From Chloranthus sessilifolius (Eukaryota > Streptophyta > Magnoliopsida > Chloranthales > Chloranthaceae): DNA of 64,000 bases. The stretch is from assembly GCA_021018995.1 (NCBI GenBank), contig CM037593.1:18625810-18689809 (forward strand). The letters are read 5' to 3'. A program made the translations under genes and the position numbers. Positions 48,601 to 58,947 of the stretch are shown here, piece after piece (position 1 is the stretch's first letter; every line of letters begins with the position of its first letter). The notes beneath the pieces were generated by a model. The model had not been told where the DNA came from, did no database searches, and was given only the letters and a program-made list of their open reading frames with translations.

Positions 48601-49842
48601 ACAGAACTCAACCCTGTTGACTCATACCTTGATACTTGTAGAGATCCACACAAAGCAATTTTAGTCACTTTATTTGACCACGAACTGTCTTTAATCAGCC
48701 TTCCTTTCCGTTACACCATACGTCAGACCATAAAATATCAGTCAATGTTGTCAAATCGCTTAAGCCATGCTAAGCCATTTAACTGCATTTCGCTTAAGCG
48801 AAATCGCTTAATCGCTTAAGCCATCGCTTAATGATTTATTTTATTTTATTTTATTTATTTTTATTTTTTATAAATTAAAAATAAAATAAAATTATATAAT
48901 GAGAAGTATCTAAGTCTAATAGCTAAAGTAACACTAACAAAAATGAGCCAATGACAAAAAAGAGAAAAAAAAATACATTCTTATATTTAAAAAATAAAAT
49001 GTCGTATATACTAATGAGAGGAGATTGAGAATCTAGAATGAATTTTAGAGAGGAAGAATGAGCCAAAATAGTTTTGTGAAGAGAATAGGACCCAACGCTA
49101 TAGAGGTAATGGGATCCCAAAAAAGAATTTTTTTTTTACATAGTGCTCCAATGGGGGTTATATTTATGACCGTTGGAGGATTATGCCTTCGCATACTAAG
49201 TTTGCGATCGCATAAGCCATAAAACATGGCCTAAGCGATCGCATACATCAGTATGCGATTGCTTAGTCTCCTGCATTGCATAAGCCAAGATGGCTTATGC
49301 GATTTGACTGCTTAGGATCGCTTAAGCGATCGCTTATGACAACATTGATCATAGTAATATCCACATACAGAGAGCCTTATCGAAGATAATTAATACGAAA
49401 TGGGGGAGCACCTTGCTGAAGATCATGATTGTATTAAGCAAGGATCAAAATGCCGGTTTTCCGGTACGTATCGTCTGGGCCGAAAACCGGTACGTATCGG
49501 ACGATACGTACCGGAACAGTATAATATCGGACGATACATTGAATGTATCGTCCGGTATTAGCCATATAAATGGGCGATACGGTACATTTAATGTACCGTA
49601 TCGTCCACCTCCGATACCAATACGTATCGTCCGATACGTATCGGTATCGGACGATATTTTGATCCATGGTATTAAGTACCCTAGGAGCACCATTAATAAA
49701 AATAGAGAACTAAGCAATAGTGTAGCAGGCCTTCATCTAGTTTCTCCATCGCCTCCAAAATCCATCCTATTGAGCGTATAACCCAAATCTTCCAGTGCAT
49801 CGTGCCATAGGCTTTTCCATTTCGATTTTGCAAATGATGCCT

Positions 49843-49894
<52 letters not shown>

Positions 49895-52649
49895 TTTTAT
49901 TTTTCTTCTTTAACGAAATCAGAGTCGATACCACAAAAAAATCGACGTTGGCTTTCGTTGAAGAAACTAACAAAACTGTTAAGAGGGTGAATATCTAATC
50001 TTCTAGGTTGATTAGGGTAGGTTGATTAGGGAAGAGGTACCTCACCACTGGGGTGATTAGGGAAGAGTTTCCTGTCCAAGATCTCGAATCGTATCCTTCA
50101 CCAGCACACTGGAAATCCTTCACTGATTTTAGGGCAACCTTACATGGATCTCGAGGCTTACATGCTCTTTAAAATAATTTCTATTATCTAACCCAAAAAA
50201 TTAACAGCAAAAGGTTGCCTTTAAATAGGCAAAAATTCCTTTAAGAAAGAGTCCTAGTCGGTCTAACTTACTAAAATAAAAAGTCCTACTTCGAATACTT
50301 CTAAAAAATAAATAATAAAATTCTAAATATTCTACTTTTTAAAACATTAATCCCTATTCTAAATAGAGGCCTGGGACTATGCGTCCGAATGCTGCCATGA
50401 GGACTGCGTCCAAATCAGCTGGGCACCATGTGCCACCAATCACGAGGATCGGGTGCCAATGCAACTTAGACAAATCGATCAGGTACCACCCAAAAAATTT
50501 GGGCATGATCCGATGCATATCCACCATTGAAAATGTGGTCAAAGGTGCCCAAAATCAATACACCAGGTTGGTTGGGCGCCAACTTCTCTTTGACCCTTCA
50601 AACAAAGTTAAAAAAGTCAAAAGAAGAATTGATTTTTTAAATCACATGCCCCAAAGCTGATCAACCCAAAATGAGTGTTGTTTGGGGTTGATCATGCCAT
50701 GTGGCATGTGATTTGGCGTTCGAGTGCAGCCCTCCAAGGCTGCATCCGGATGCATTTCCCCAATTCTCTTCTAAATAATCTCTTTGAAAATAGAAACTGA
50801 CACATCTTATTTATGTGTACTGATCTAACATTACACGAAAGCAAAGGAAATGAGTATAACTTAACTCTTGGTGTGCATGATTCGCACCCAATCTAAATAT
50901 CTAAATAACTCTTTTCCTTCGACTTTGAACCCTAGTGGAGCTAATGTTTGACTACATCATTTTGCTTCTTCGTCAACCACCTCTCTCTATCTCCAATTGT
51001 ACATATTAACTTGTGGATAATGTTTTAGGGTTAGTTATATGAGGAATAACCTTCTTACATATCTCCAATGGCAACTCAGGCCTCTCATATAAAAAAAATC
51101 TACATTTTGCCCTCAACAATGATCATTTGAAATTTCTTAAACCCCATTAATTCTCCACCTTCACTCATTAAACTGCAAAATCCAATTCAAATATGTCTAA
51201 TGGAACAAACCAAAATGCAGTCAAGAGGCTGTATAAAGGAGCTCTATTATTGATGTTGGGTTTGAAATGAGAAAAGGAGCTATATTATGGATATTGGGTT
51301 TGAAATGAGAGAAAGAAGACAAATAGGAACTCCGGAAGTTAGTATAATTGCATGTTAAAAGTGGCCATGGAACTCTGGAAGTTAGTATAATTGCATGTTA
51401 TTGAGTTGTTGGCTACATGGAACCAAATCAACGTGTATGGTGTGAATAAAGCTAACGTTCAAATGGTGAGTACAGTGATAAAGACACTTGAAGATGGTTA
51501 CTAACCAAGATTTAGTAAGGACTACCATAGTACAACCATTGGATTTTCATCCAACAATGGTATAAAGTGCACCATATTTTGATGGTCACTATCACATTTT
51601 GATTTTCATCAAAATATTGCTGTTTGGGTGAACCACGCCCACCAATCTTACACGGAAAGCTAAAAATAAGAAATTTCTCTCCGAACAACCAGTAGGACCT
51701 CCTGTTCCAAGCAGAAATTCTATGAGAAACCAGCTGATGATAGAAGTACAAATCGCTGATATCTACATATATATTGATTGTACTGAGTACATGCATAGAT
51801 TGTTAATTAGATGGTATCTAGGTGTAGAATATCTAGCTTAGAGATAATTGTTTAATGAGAGATCCTATGTAGGTAAAAATCGTTTCTCAATGTGTACCAG
51901 ATCCAAGATTTTTAACTGTTTTGAGACGTGATTCCATCGAGAAATTGGAGCAGTTAAATCCTTATTAAACTTGTTTAACCTTCACACATTTACGAGAGAG
52001 ATAATTGGAGCTTGAGGAAAGTAGTGATGGATATTGTACAACACGGAAACTTCATGTAAATACTCTCAAGCTTGCCCTTTGGAAGCATAGTCACCAAGTC
52101 GGGGTTTGGCAAGGTTAAAATTCAGAAAAATCCAGCAAAATTCGGCACGATCGGGGAAATAATTGGAGAAAAATCGGAGGGACAAAATAAAAAAAAGATT
52201 AAAAAGTTAAAAAAAATAACAATATTAAAAAACACAATTTATTGAAAAAAAGGGAATTATTCATGATTTATTGCGAATTTTTTAAACACACGAATTTTTG
52301 GAAAAATCGCGAATAATTCAGGATTAATTCGCAGAACTTCAAATTCACGAATTTTTTCAGAAATTCGGCAAATTTTGTGACTATGTTTGGAATGCTTGCC
52401 TGATAATTCTTCCTATCTCTCGATCGGTGTATTGGTTGTATCAATGTATTGAATCTATTGATCCTTCAATATATTGATATTATTTCGTTTTGAAATATAT
52501 ATAGCAATTTTTAAATATTCTCATTCGTTTGTTTCATTTTTTCAAAATTGTTAAATAAGATTGTACTGTTTTTTAATAATGTATCATGCGTAAATCGATG
52601 TTTCTGGGTGATTTTCACTAAATGATAACTCTGTGGGAATAAAGAAATG

Positions 52650-52684
<35 letters not shown>

Positions 52685-55600
52685 TAAGGGAGGAAAATGA
52701 AAAAGAGGAAGTAAAAAAGCAGTGGCTCTGTAAGTTAACTGCATAAAAAGTTTCATACTACAAATAAGTGCATAGTGATGCCACACTGCAGTTATTTGCA
52801 GAAAAAGTTTCATAGAACAAATAAGTGCATAGTGACGAATATGAGCTCACACTATGCACTTATTTTCCATTTTGGTCCCCCTCATAAACCAGTGGAAAGT
52901 CCACTCTGTCCCTGCCGAGCCCAAAAGAATTGAACAGCTCACTGTGGCTGATGTATTTCTCATTAAAAGTGATTTTATCATTTTTAGAAGGAGTCTGAGG
53001 TCTGCCCGCTGTAGCTGTATGATTCATGCCAGATGGGTGGTCCTGATCAATTGAGCTTGCCACATCATCTTTGTCGTCTCCACTACTCCTATGCTGTAAC
53101 CTGGGGCTCCATCGCCATTCCTCCTCCCTTCCCCCTGGAAGATCATCTGCGATTAATCTCCTGCATGTTACCATCACAACACAGCACCAGAAATCTCTGT
53201 AAATTTGGCACCATATTCATCACCCAGAAAAGAGAAATGGGGTTGATCCTTGAATGTTTTTATCACATGGCTAGTTTGGCTACAAGACAAACAACATTGA
53301 CTCTCATAAAATTTTGACCAAATAAAAGTTTAAAACATTAAACATCAAATTATAGGCTTATGCCTATAAATGATGCATTGACTTCTATATGGTATGATCA
53401 CCCAAAATCTCAAAACAAATTCTACTTATTCCTTTACAAAATATTTCAATATGAGAGCACGAGAAAACTGATTGGCCAGGCTCGTTGCCACAATCTGTAG
53501 ACCTCATGATAAGACAGCACATCCTTATCTTAGACCAACCTAGCAAGCCAGTAATTTTGACTTTACTTGTGATGAGCTAACGTGCCTGTACTGAGTTGAC
53601 TCAGCCAATAACAATCCAAGTTGATGGCACCGAGTTGATTTAGTTGCTACAACCAAAATGGCTGATACCGAGCCAGTAACTCAAGTTGACACACAGGCAC
53701 TCACAACTCAGTGACTCACAAGTACTCATCTGCCCAGATATAGCAGAACAGATAACACTTGCACTTGAAAATAAGATGTTTACACAGATGGAGTGATTAA
53801 TGAAGAAAACATAGCAGAATAAAAAGTCGTTCTAGTCTATATGGTCAGATGATTGAACCGCCAAGAGCTCATATGAGAGCTGGTTTGACTGCCCTAACAA
53901 TGGCAGAATATTTCCGGGATGTTAATGAACAAGACTTCCATTGAAGTGCCTGGGTAACATAGCATATACAGATTATTAGACATGTTTGGAATGTCATATT
54001 AACATAGACCACGGTATGGTAAAATGTTGCAAATGGCCTAAATATCTGTAAGTGGCCAATTATCTTACTTTATAGTTCAAGAGAGTGTCTTTATACCATT
54101 ACACTATTCAGGATCTCATGAGCATTATTTGACTGGGGCAGCAATTAACTTTAGTGTTCATTCAAGGGCCACTGCTGATTTGAGCATACACGTTCATATC
54201 TGAAATTCATGCCATTGTATTTGTGAGTCAATCTTTTTAGACAAATGGTTTATGAATAAGGATGTTTTATTCCAAAAGAGTGCAACAACAGTTAGTGGCA
54301 GATTTGGTGGGGGGGGGGGGGGTTGAGAGGCCCCTCTGAACTTTAAAAATCCCTTAAAACACTTATTTAGCCAATTATGTGGAGTCCCTATTCATGGGCC
54401 CCCTCATCTTAAAATTAAAAAAACTATTTCTTTTAGGGTAACTTTATTTTCTACCCAATGTTCTTCTTTCTCAACCCGAATCTCACTTTTTTAAACCTTT
54501 GACCGCTTTGAATCTCATGATAGAGTTCTCTTTTCGTCCCAATCTTCCACATAATAGTTGTTTAGATCATTGGCCTACCATCAGATGATCAAATATTGAT
54601 TTCACATTGCACACATCTCAAAAGGTGATCCAATAACCATGCTTTATGTATGCACATGTTCATGTTTGCCTTTTGGATGTGTGCCATGTAGAATCAAAAT
54701 CTACCCGTTTGATGGTAGGACCATGATCTTAAGATCGATTGCATGGAAGATTGGGGCAAAAAATGATCTAGATCGTCTGATTCAAAGCAGTCAACATTTT
54801 AAGAACGTGAAACTCTGGTTGAGAAGGAAGAATCTTGAGTTGAAAATACAAGTACCCTTTAAGCGATAAAGGGGAAATGAGTTCGCATAATACAATTGCT
54901 AAAGGGTTCTGTTATTTGCAACCACGGTTTTGAAGAAAGATTCTCAGATTGCAGATAATGGTTCCCATTTCCAAATGTAGGTTAGCCCCTTTTTCCACTG
55001 CTTCGAACTCTGATCCCTACAAAATCTCTCTTCCTCTCTCTCACGTGCATAGCTCCTCTTAGAATGCATTGACCACTTTAACTAGATCATTTTTCATTCC
55101 AATCTTTCACTCAACGGATCTTGAGATCTTAAGCGTATCATCAGATGGTCAGTTTTTGCTTCCATGTGGCACACATCCCAAACCCTAAAATAACGTGAAC
55201 ATGATGTGTTCCACGTGATTTTAGGGTCATATTTTGGGATGTGGCCTCACCCGATTAGGCCTCTCTCTCACTCTCTCTCTCTCTCTCCCTACACACACCC
55301 CCACAGAGCACTACAACAGCCAAGCAGCACCTCCACTCTCCTTTTTTTTTGTAAATTTATTATTATTATTTTTATTTCATCTGTTTGCTCACACGCGAAC
55401 TGATAATTTCGGGATATCGATCTCTGAAGAATTTTTTTTTGTAGTGAAACCATCGATTACTGCCCCCCCCCCCCCTCAAGAAAATCCTGCGTCCGCCACT
55501 GACCACAGTGGTAAGGAAAGAGGCCAGCCAAATGAAAAGACAGGAAAGCCATACAGCACAAGCAGCTATGATCATGGAATTCAATTTTCAAGGCCTTTCC

Positions 55601-57639
55601 TTCAAATATATTTTTTATTTTATGAGTGTTATGTGTGAGTATATGATACACAATTGAAAAAGGCACACTTATACACACATGAAAAATGCACTTGTTCGTG
55701 TATGGGCACACGTACACACAAACATGTACAGATGTATGTGTGTATGTGTGACGTGCTTGTGATCCTCAATATGATAATCTCCCATCCTCACTGGAAATTG
55801 AGGAATGATCTTGTAGTGGCCATTCATTTTAATTCCCATAAAAAAAAATCCTATTGTGGGCTTCATGGAGATTAGCTTCCATGGTTGATGAATTACTTGA
55901 TGTATCTAAGGGTTGAATGTTTTTATCTTTCCATATTAAGATAATTAAATTGGATTGCCCATACTTCTGCTAAACAGGTATCAATGAACTACCTACTACG
56001 TTTGTGAATTGCTTTTTTTTTTTTTCTTTTAAATGAAATTGTTTAACGAAAAATATTATAGGCTGTGGGGATGAATGTTGTACCACCACTGGATCTTCTC
56101 CCAATCATGTACAATGGTGCTGCCACCATTATATAATGATTATGGTCACCATAGAATCATTCCTCTTTTGAATCTACTTTCTTTAATATATTCCCAACAT
56201 TCGAGGGGGCTTTTAAAACCCATGTTTTTCCTTTTTCAGTGTGATTTTCTGTGAAGCCGTTGCGATTTATGGTGTTATAGTGGCAATTATTTTACAAACA
56301 AAGTTAGTCAGTGTGCCGCCATCCCAGATATATGCACCGGAGTCTCTCAGAGCTGGCTATTCAATCTTTGCTTCTGGGATCATTGTTGGTTTCGCAAATC
56401 TGGTCTGCGGGTATGTTGTAAGCCTTCACCTCTTGAATCTTTTATCAGTGAACTCAATTTATCTTACTTCTTGTTGCCAATATTTAAAGAGTTGGTTTAG
56501 GTACCTGATCCAATGCGTGTGTGGTAGCTCTCGGGTCAATATCCTTTCTCCAAATTGTCAAGCTTGGGGAACCGTATGACTATTTATGAGCATGCAAATA
56601 AGTGGAAGTTCAATTCTGACCATTCACTGGTTTGGATTGACCTGAGCACTGCCGCTGGTGCTCAGGTTGGGTACCCGACACCAACTCATTTTTAAACGGC
56701 ACACAATTATATTGACGTGGAGGATTGAATCTTTGGCCACCCCTTGGACGCATCATAGCCTAAGAGTTGCTCCCATTAGGCATTTCTAATCATGCAAGTA
56801 ATGGACTAGATTGTCCTAACCTTCGTGATTGATCTGATGGTTACATACTTCTCGTCTTCTGAAATTTTGAGCCATGGGGCCAAAATACCGGAGTAAATGG
56901 GAATGTGTGCCAATCAACTTTTTAAACTATGATAATTTAGTTCATTGATCAAGCATTCGGAATTTCCAGAGAAATTTTGGGCCATGGGTTAAAACAGTGC
57001 CTGACTTTGGATCAATTCGCACGTGTGCCAATTGCACCATCTATTATCTAGAGTTGGTGTCATTAATTGAAACTAATGCACAAGCTTATTTCCAATTGGT
57101 GTTGGATAAGGGCTGGTGACAGGTCTGGTTGAGTCAATCTAGGTTGGCTCGACCTCTTAGCCAACCTCTTAGGTCCTCGACCCTCAGGGCCTGACATGAT
57201 AGCTAAAGAGTACGTGCCTTTGCCTTACGCAACCTGAAAAACTGGGCTGGGTCAGGTCGGGCCAAAATCTGCCCGACCAACCTTCAGGTCAGATGCTTAA
57301 GGACCGATCCGACCTGACTTGACCCAACCCTACCCAACCTGTTGGGTCGGGTCAAGTTATGTGCCGGACCTAACCCGGTGACAGCCCTAGCGTTGTTATC
57401 TATACTGAGACAAATAAGCACCTAATCTATGCCTGCAGTTGAACCTTGTTTATTTTTTTTCTGCCAACAGGCTTTGCGTGGGAATAATTGGAAGTAGCTG
57501 TGCACTATCGGATGCCCAGAATTCATCACTTTTTGTTAAGATTTTGGTGATCGAAATCTTCGGCAGTGCACTCGGGCTGTTTGGAGTAATTGTGGGGATA
57601 ATCATGTCTGCTCAAGCGACGTGGCCAACGGCACCATAA
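39668..57639 (+). CDS. VHA-c'': V-type proton ATPase proteolipid subunit c'' (four exons)
   Basis: Exons: 39668-39771, 39902-39979, 56240-56410, 57471-57639; all introns are GT-AG and the joined frame is 173 codons plus TAA, close to the usual plant length of about 180. The c'' subunit is part of the membrane V0 proton-conducting ring of the vacuolar H+-ATPase, which acidifies vacuoles and endomembranes. Hydrophobic proteolipid segments are visible: the first around [18 protein letters not shown] (exon 1), then [20 protein letters not shown] (exon 3, with the conserved E expected to carry protons), [14 protein letters not shown], and [20 protein letters not shown] (exon 4, a further conserved E). 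It ends [10 protein letters not shown]. The coding sequence shows no damage. Intron 2 is 16.3 kb and full of transposons. The second paralogue usual in plants is not in the window. Confidence 0.95.
41620..42750 (-). repeat. LTR-like repeat with a TCGCTCGAGCGA array
   Basis: The word array (42403-42628) is followed in the minus direction by a TATA-like run (minus strand agtataaaatatat, about 42270-42285), which is the order U3 then promoter. The rest (atcgatcaaattaatcac, gaatcgacgagctaggg) is non-coding. No target duplication or TG/CA ends were confirmed. Confidence 0.5.
42403..42628. repeat. Phased TCGCTCGAGCGA word array in intron 2
   Basis: Word starts are 42403, 42424, 42450, 42472, 42494, 42546, 42596 and 42617; steps are 21, 26, 22, 22, 52, 50 and 21. 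Variants keep the dyad (tcgcttgagcga, tcactcgagtga). It is the same word as in the solo LTR at 25172-25385, although the surrounding sequence is different. Confidence 0.88.
42751..44166. other. Intron sequence, no gene recognised
   Basis: A CT tract lies at 42920-42952. A plus-strand frame at 43410-43637 has no family resemblance. 42950-43060 has wording like the 3' parts of LINE remnants, but this is not certain. Confidence 0.35.
44526..44533 (+). promoter_or_regulatory. TATA box of the 5' LTR
   Basis: ctatataaaggcattg occurs at the same place in both LTRs (44524 and 46793), about 360 bp into the LTR and after degenerate GGACCTCCATGAT-type words (44311-44400). Confidence 0.55.
44908..45506 (+). 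pseudogene. Gag-like/proline-rich ORF remnants of the pol-less element
   Basis: Two overlapping plus-strand frames fill the interior. 44908-45162 reads [13 protein letters not shown] and [20 protein letters not shown]. 45111-45506 (no ATG; GTG at 45111) reads [20 protein letters not shown] followed by a proline/valine/acid-rich tail ([25 protein letters not shown]). They look like a frameshifted single protein. I see no zinc knuckle or enzyme motif, so the gag assignment rests on position only. Confidence 0.45.
46064..46790. mobile_element. hAT-type element with ATCGCATATGCGAT words, TSD gtttctta
   Basis: The element 46072-46782 (711 bp) starts CAATGTAGTTA and ends (minus strand) CATGGTTGTCA; the 8-bp duplication gtttctta is at 46064-46071 and 46783-46790. 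The other LTR of the host retroelement (44515-44530, ggtttcttagtctatata) gives the empty site. The subterminal zones (46084-46135 and 46690-46775) carry ATCGCATATGCGAT, GCGATCGC and truncated copies. No transposase is present. Confidence 0.9.
47041..47929. other. Intron sequence, no gene recognised
   Basis: Mostly A/T-rich. A frame at 47517-47816 shows no known motif. Confidence 0.35.
47930..48330 (+). pseudogene. LINE (non-LTR) reverse transcriptase fragment
   Basis: Three frames joined by shifts read [20 protein letters not shown], then [15 protein letters not shown] with the catalytic YVDD box, then [20 protein letters not shown] with an [15 protein letters not shown] ending. This is the order of plant L1-type RT (palm domain with the acidic pair, then the thumb-proximal YLGLPLG zone). 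It is short and frameshifted, hence dead. Confidence 0.78.
48743..49347. mobile_element. TIR element with ATCGCTTAAGCGAT words, relative of 46072-46782
   Basis: The ends are perfect inverted repeats, CAATGTTGTCA and TGACAACATTG. Subterminal zones hold AATCGCTTAAG, TCGCTTAAGCGA and GCGATCGC words (48752-48832, 49190-49333). The interior shares the phrase tatgaccgttggagg with the 46-kb element (tatgactgttggagg). Flanks atatcagt/atcatagt agree at 5 of 8 positions, so the duplication has decayed. Confidence 0.82.
49431..49676. mobile_element. hAT-type MITE made of CGTATCGGACGATACG words, TSD gtattaag
   Basis: The element 49439-49668 (230 bp) starts CAAGGATCAAAATGCCGG and ends (minus strand) CATGGATCAAAATATCG, with a perfect 8-bp duplication gtattaag. 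Nearly the whole element is built from ACGTATCGGACGATACGT and its variants, so it can fold on itself at many registers. Confidence 0.9.
49677..52077. other. Intron sequence: CT microsatellite and unassigned repeats
   Basis: The CT tract is at 49846-49883. 50380-50600 holds repeated GGGCACCA/GGTGCC words at 50420-50430, 50456, 50480, 50573, possibly a decayed word array. A direct repeat aactctggaagttagtataa/aactccggaagttagtataa lies near 51329 and 51370. No gene was seen. Confidence 0.45.
52078..52393. mobile_element. hAT-type MITE with CATAGTCAC/GTGACTATG ends
   Basis: The element 52086-52385 (300 bp) starts CATAGTCACC and ends TTTTGTGACTATG. Flanks tttggaag/tttggaat agree at 7 of 8. A/T-rich interior with repeated aaattcgc/gcgaattt words. 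Relatives lie at 38820-39420 and 59609-59935. Confidence 0.78.
52652..52682. repeat. GA microsatellite
   Basis: About fifteen GA repeats, ending in gagacagtaaggg. Confidence 0.9.
52860..53177 (-). other. Open frame of unknown nature, antisense in intron 2
   Basis: A 105-codon frame ([54 protein letters not shown]) is more GC-rich and hydrophilic than its surroundings. I recognise no domain. It could be a captured exon fragment; there is no splice or promoter evidence. Confidence 0.25.
53178..54434. other. Intron sequence, no gene recognised
   Basis: Non-coding, with repeated ccgagttga/gagttgac phrases at 53590-53690 and a G-run near 54310. Nothing else was seen. Confidence 0.4.
54435..54857. 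mobile_element. Fold-back element, relative of 30475-30862
   Basis: The left arm (agggtaactttattttctac, then ctaccatcagatgatcaa) is complementary to the right arm (ccgtttgatggtaggacc, then gaaaatacaagtacccttt); the loop is near 54640-54655. A diverged third relative lies at 55010-55220. Confidence 0.72.
55220..56239. other. End of intron 2
   Basis: A CT tract (55262-55288) and a C-run (55466-55479) are followed by tcaagaaaatcctgcgtccgccactg, a common plant transposon end. A pyrimidine-rich stretch before the acceptor at 56238-56239 is typical. Confidence 0.5.
56411..57470 (+). other. Intron 3 of VHA-c'' with a GGGCTG-ended MITE
   Basis: Starts GTATGTTGTA, ends TGCCAACAG. A decayed MITE occupies about 57109-57389 (left agggctggtgacagg; right, minus strand, tagggctgtcaccggg) and is rich in GGGTCGGGTC words, like the elements at 37579 and 57797. 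Confidence 0.8.
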
Positions 57640-57796
57640 TGTGAGTACTTCCATCAGAAAAATCAGGCATTCCGGTTTCTGTACTTTTAACGACCAAGAC
57701 AGGCTTAACAATGCTTTAGAATTATTTAAAAATTGTGTACTATTTGCTTGTTCGACTTTGGAGAATCATTATGGGCACTGTTTTTTAATCTCGTAT

Positions 57797-58154
57797 TAGG
57801 GCTGCAAATGGGGCGGGTGTGGTTGGGGTCAACCCTATTACGGCCTATCCCATCCTGACCCGACCTAACCTGACTAGCAAAAACTCAGGTTGTATCAGGT
57901 TAGGTCAGGTTGGGTTAAAATATAAGGTGGGAAGTGAGATTATGTCAGGCCGGATTCAGATGAAAAACTCAGGACCTAATCCAACCCCATTAATAAACAG
58001 GTAGAGAGTTCAGATAAAAAACTCAGGACCCGTCCTTGACCCCATTAATAAACAGGTCAAGATTTCAACCTGACCCGACCCATGGGTCGAGATTTTGGAC
58101 CAAATCTGACCTCTGCCTGTCCCGTTGGGGCAGTCTGTCCCATTTGCAGCCCTA
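57797..58154. mobile_element. hAT-type MITE with perfect 16-bp TIRs, in the 3' flank of VHA-c''
   Basis: The ends are TAGGGCTGCAAATGGG on both strands. The interior has tandem wording around 57960-58060 (aactcaggacc, then cccattaataaacagg, twice). Flanks tctcgtat/tctggaac share 5 of 8. It begins 158 bp after the VHA-c'' stop, so it may lie in the 3' UTR. Confidence 0.82.
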
Positions 58155-58609
58155 TCTGGAACAGGGATACCCGATTTTCCCATAGGTGTGTTTTTAGTAC
58201 TGGAATTACTGTGTGTGAGAAACAATGGATTTTCATATATAAATAATTAATATTTTTGTGAAGTTAGTGTTGATCAGAAACGTGTGGAGAAATTGACTCG
58301 CAAAGCCAACCCTAAATAGATGGGATAAGCCCAATGATGATGATATCACTAATTAATATCTACAGGGCAATGGTAAGGTCCAACCAAGGTCACGTTTCCA
58401 AAGGCTACCATGAAATCATGTTTAACCTGGTTGGACCTGACCATTGCTCATATGTATCTATCTGCTAATGCTACTAATATTTAAACTCAAAACTCGTCCT
58501 ATGTCTAGCAAACTGGGTTCCCTGGTTCCCCCGATGATGCCGAACCACCAACTCAAATCCAAACCAGTGAACCAGGTAACTTTGATTTGCAACCCATAGA
58601 ATTCATGTT

Positions 58610-58721
58610 CTTTCAATCAAGGATCAAAATTTCGGGTTAAATTTTGGTTTTGGGCATGACCGAAATTCAAAAATTTGAACCCCATACTAAAATGACCGAA
58701 ATTTTGATCCTTGGTTTCAAT
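58610..58721. mobile_element. 96-bp MITE of the CAAGGATCAAAAT family
   Basis: The element 58618-58713 has perfect 18-bp TIRs CAAGGATCAAAATTTCGG; flanks ctttcaat/gtttcaat agree at 7 of 8. It has the same terminal bases as the 230-bp element at 49439-49668 but a different interior word (AAATTTCGG/CCGAAATTT). 58155-58609 before it holds no gene. Confidence 0.88.
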
Positions 58722-58803
58722 TGCATCCTAAATTTCTTCACCTGCGCCTCTTAAAAATGATTGGAACTGGGATTTGAAGCTCTGCAAATCCCATCAACTC
58801 CTC

Positions 58804-58804
58804 A

Positions 58805-58842
<38 letters not shown>
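58804..58842. repeat. CT microsatellite
   Basis: About nineteen CT repeats ending tcctctctgtg. Confidence 0.9.
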
Positions 58843-58846
<4 letters not shown>

Positions 58847-58947
58847 CTGTGAAATCCTGTAAACAGCTGTGAAATTATATACATCTGATTGCTCCGCCCA
58901 AAAATTGTTGATATTAAAGTTCATTTAAACACCAAAATGGTGACACG

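Larger units (their letters stand above)
39980..56239 (+). other. Intron 2 of VHA-c'', 16.26 kb, transposon-filled
   Basis: It begins GTAATTTATT and ends CTTTTTCAG. Exon 2 ends in AG and exon 3 starts with T, completing a serine codon in an otherwise continuous V0 proteolipid reading frame. Within it lie an LTR-like repeat, an LTR retroelement, LINE fragments, fold-backs and at least four TIR elements. 39980-41600 has no repeats I recognise; a 116-codon frame at 41232-41582 starts without ATG and matches no family I know. Confidence 0.9.

Noticed and set aside
49846..49973. Serine/leucine and arginine/glutamate repeat proteins at the microsatellite
   Set aside because: Both strands translate a CT/GA dinucleotide repeat; not coding.
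55234..55638. Plus-strand 134-codon frame as a gene
   Set aside because: It runs through a CT microsatellite, a poly-C run and a transposon end, so it is compositional.
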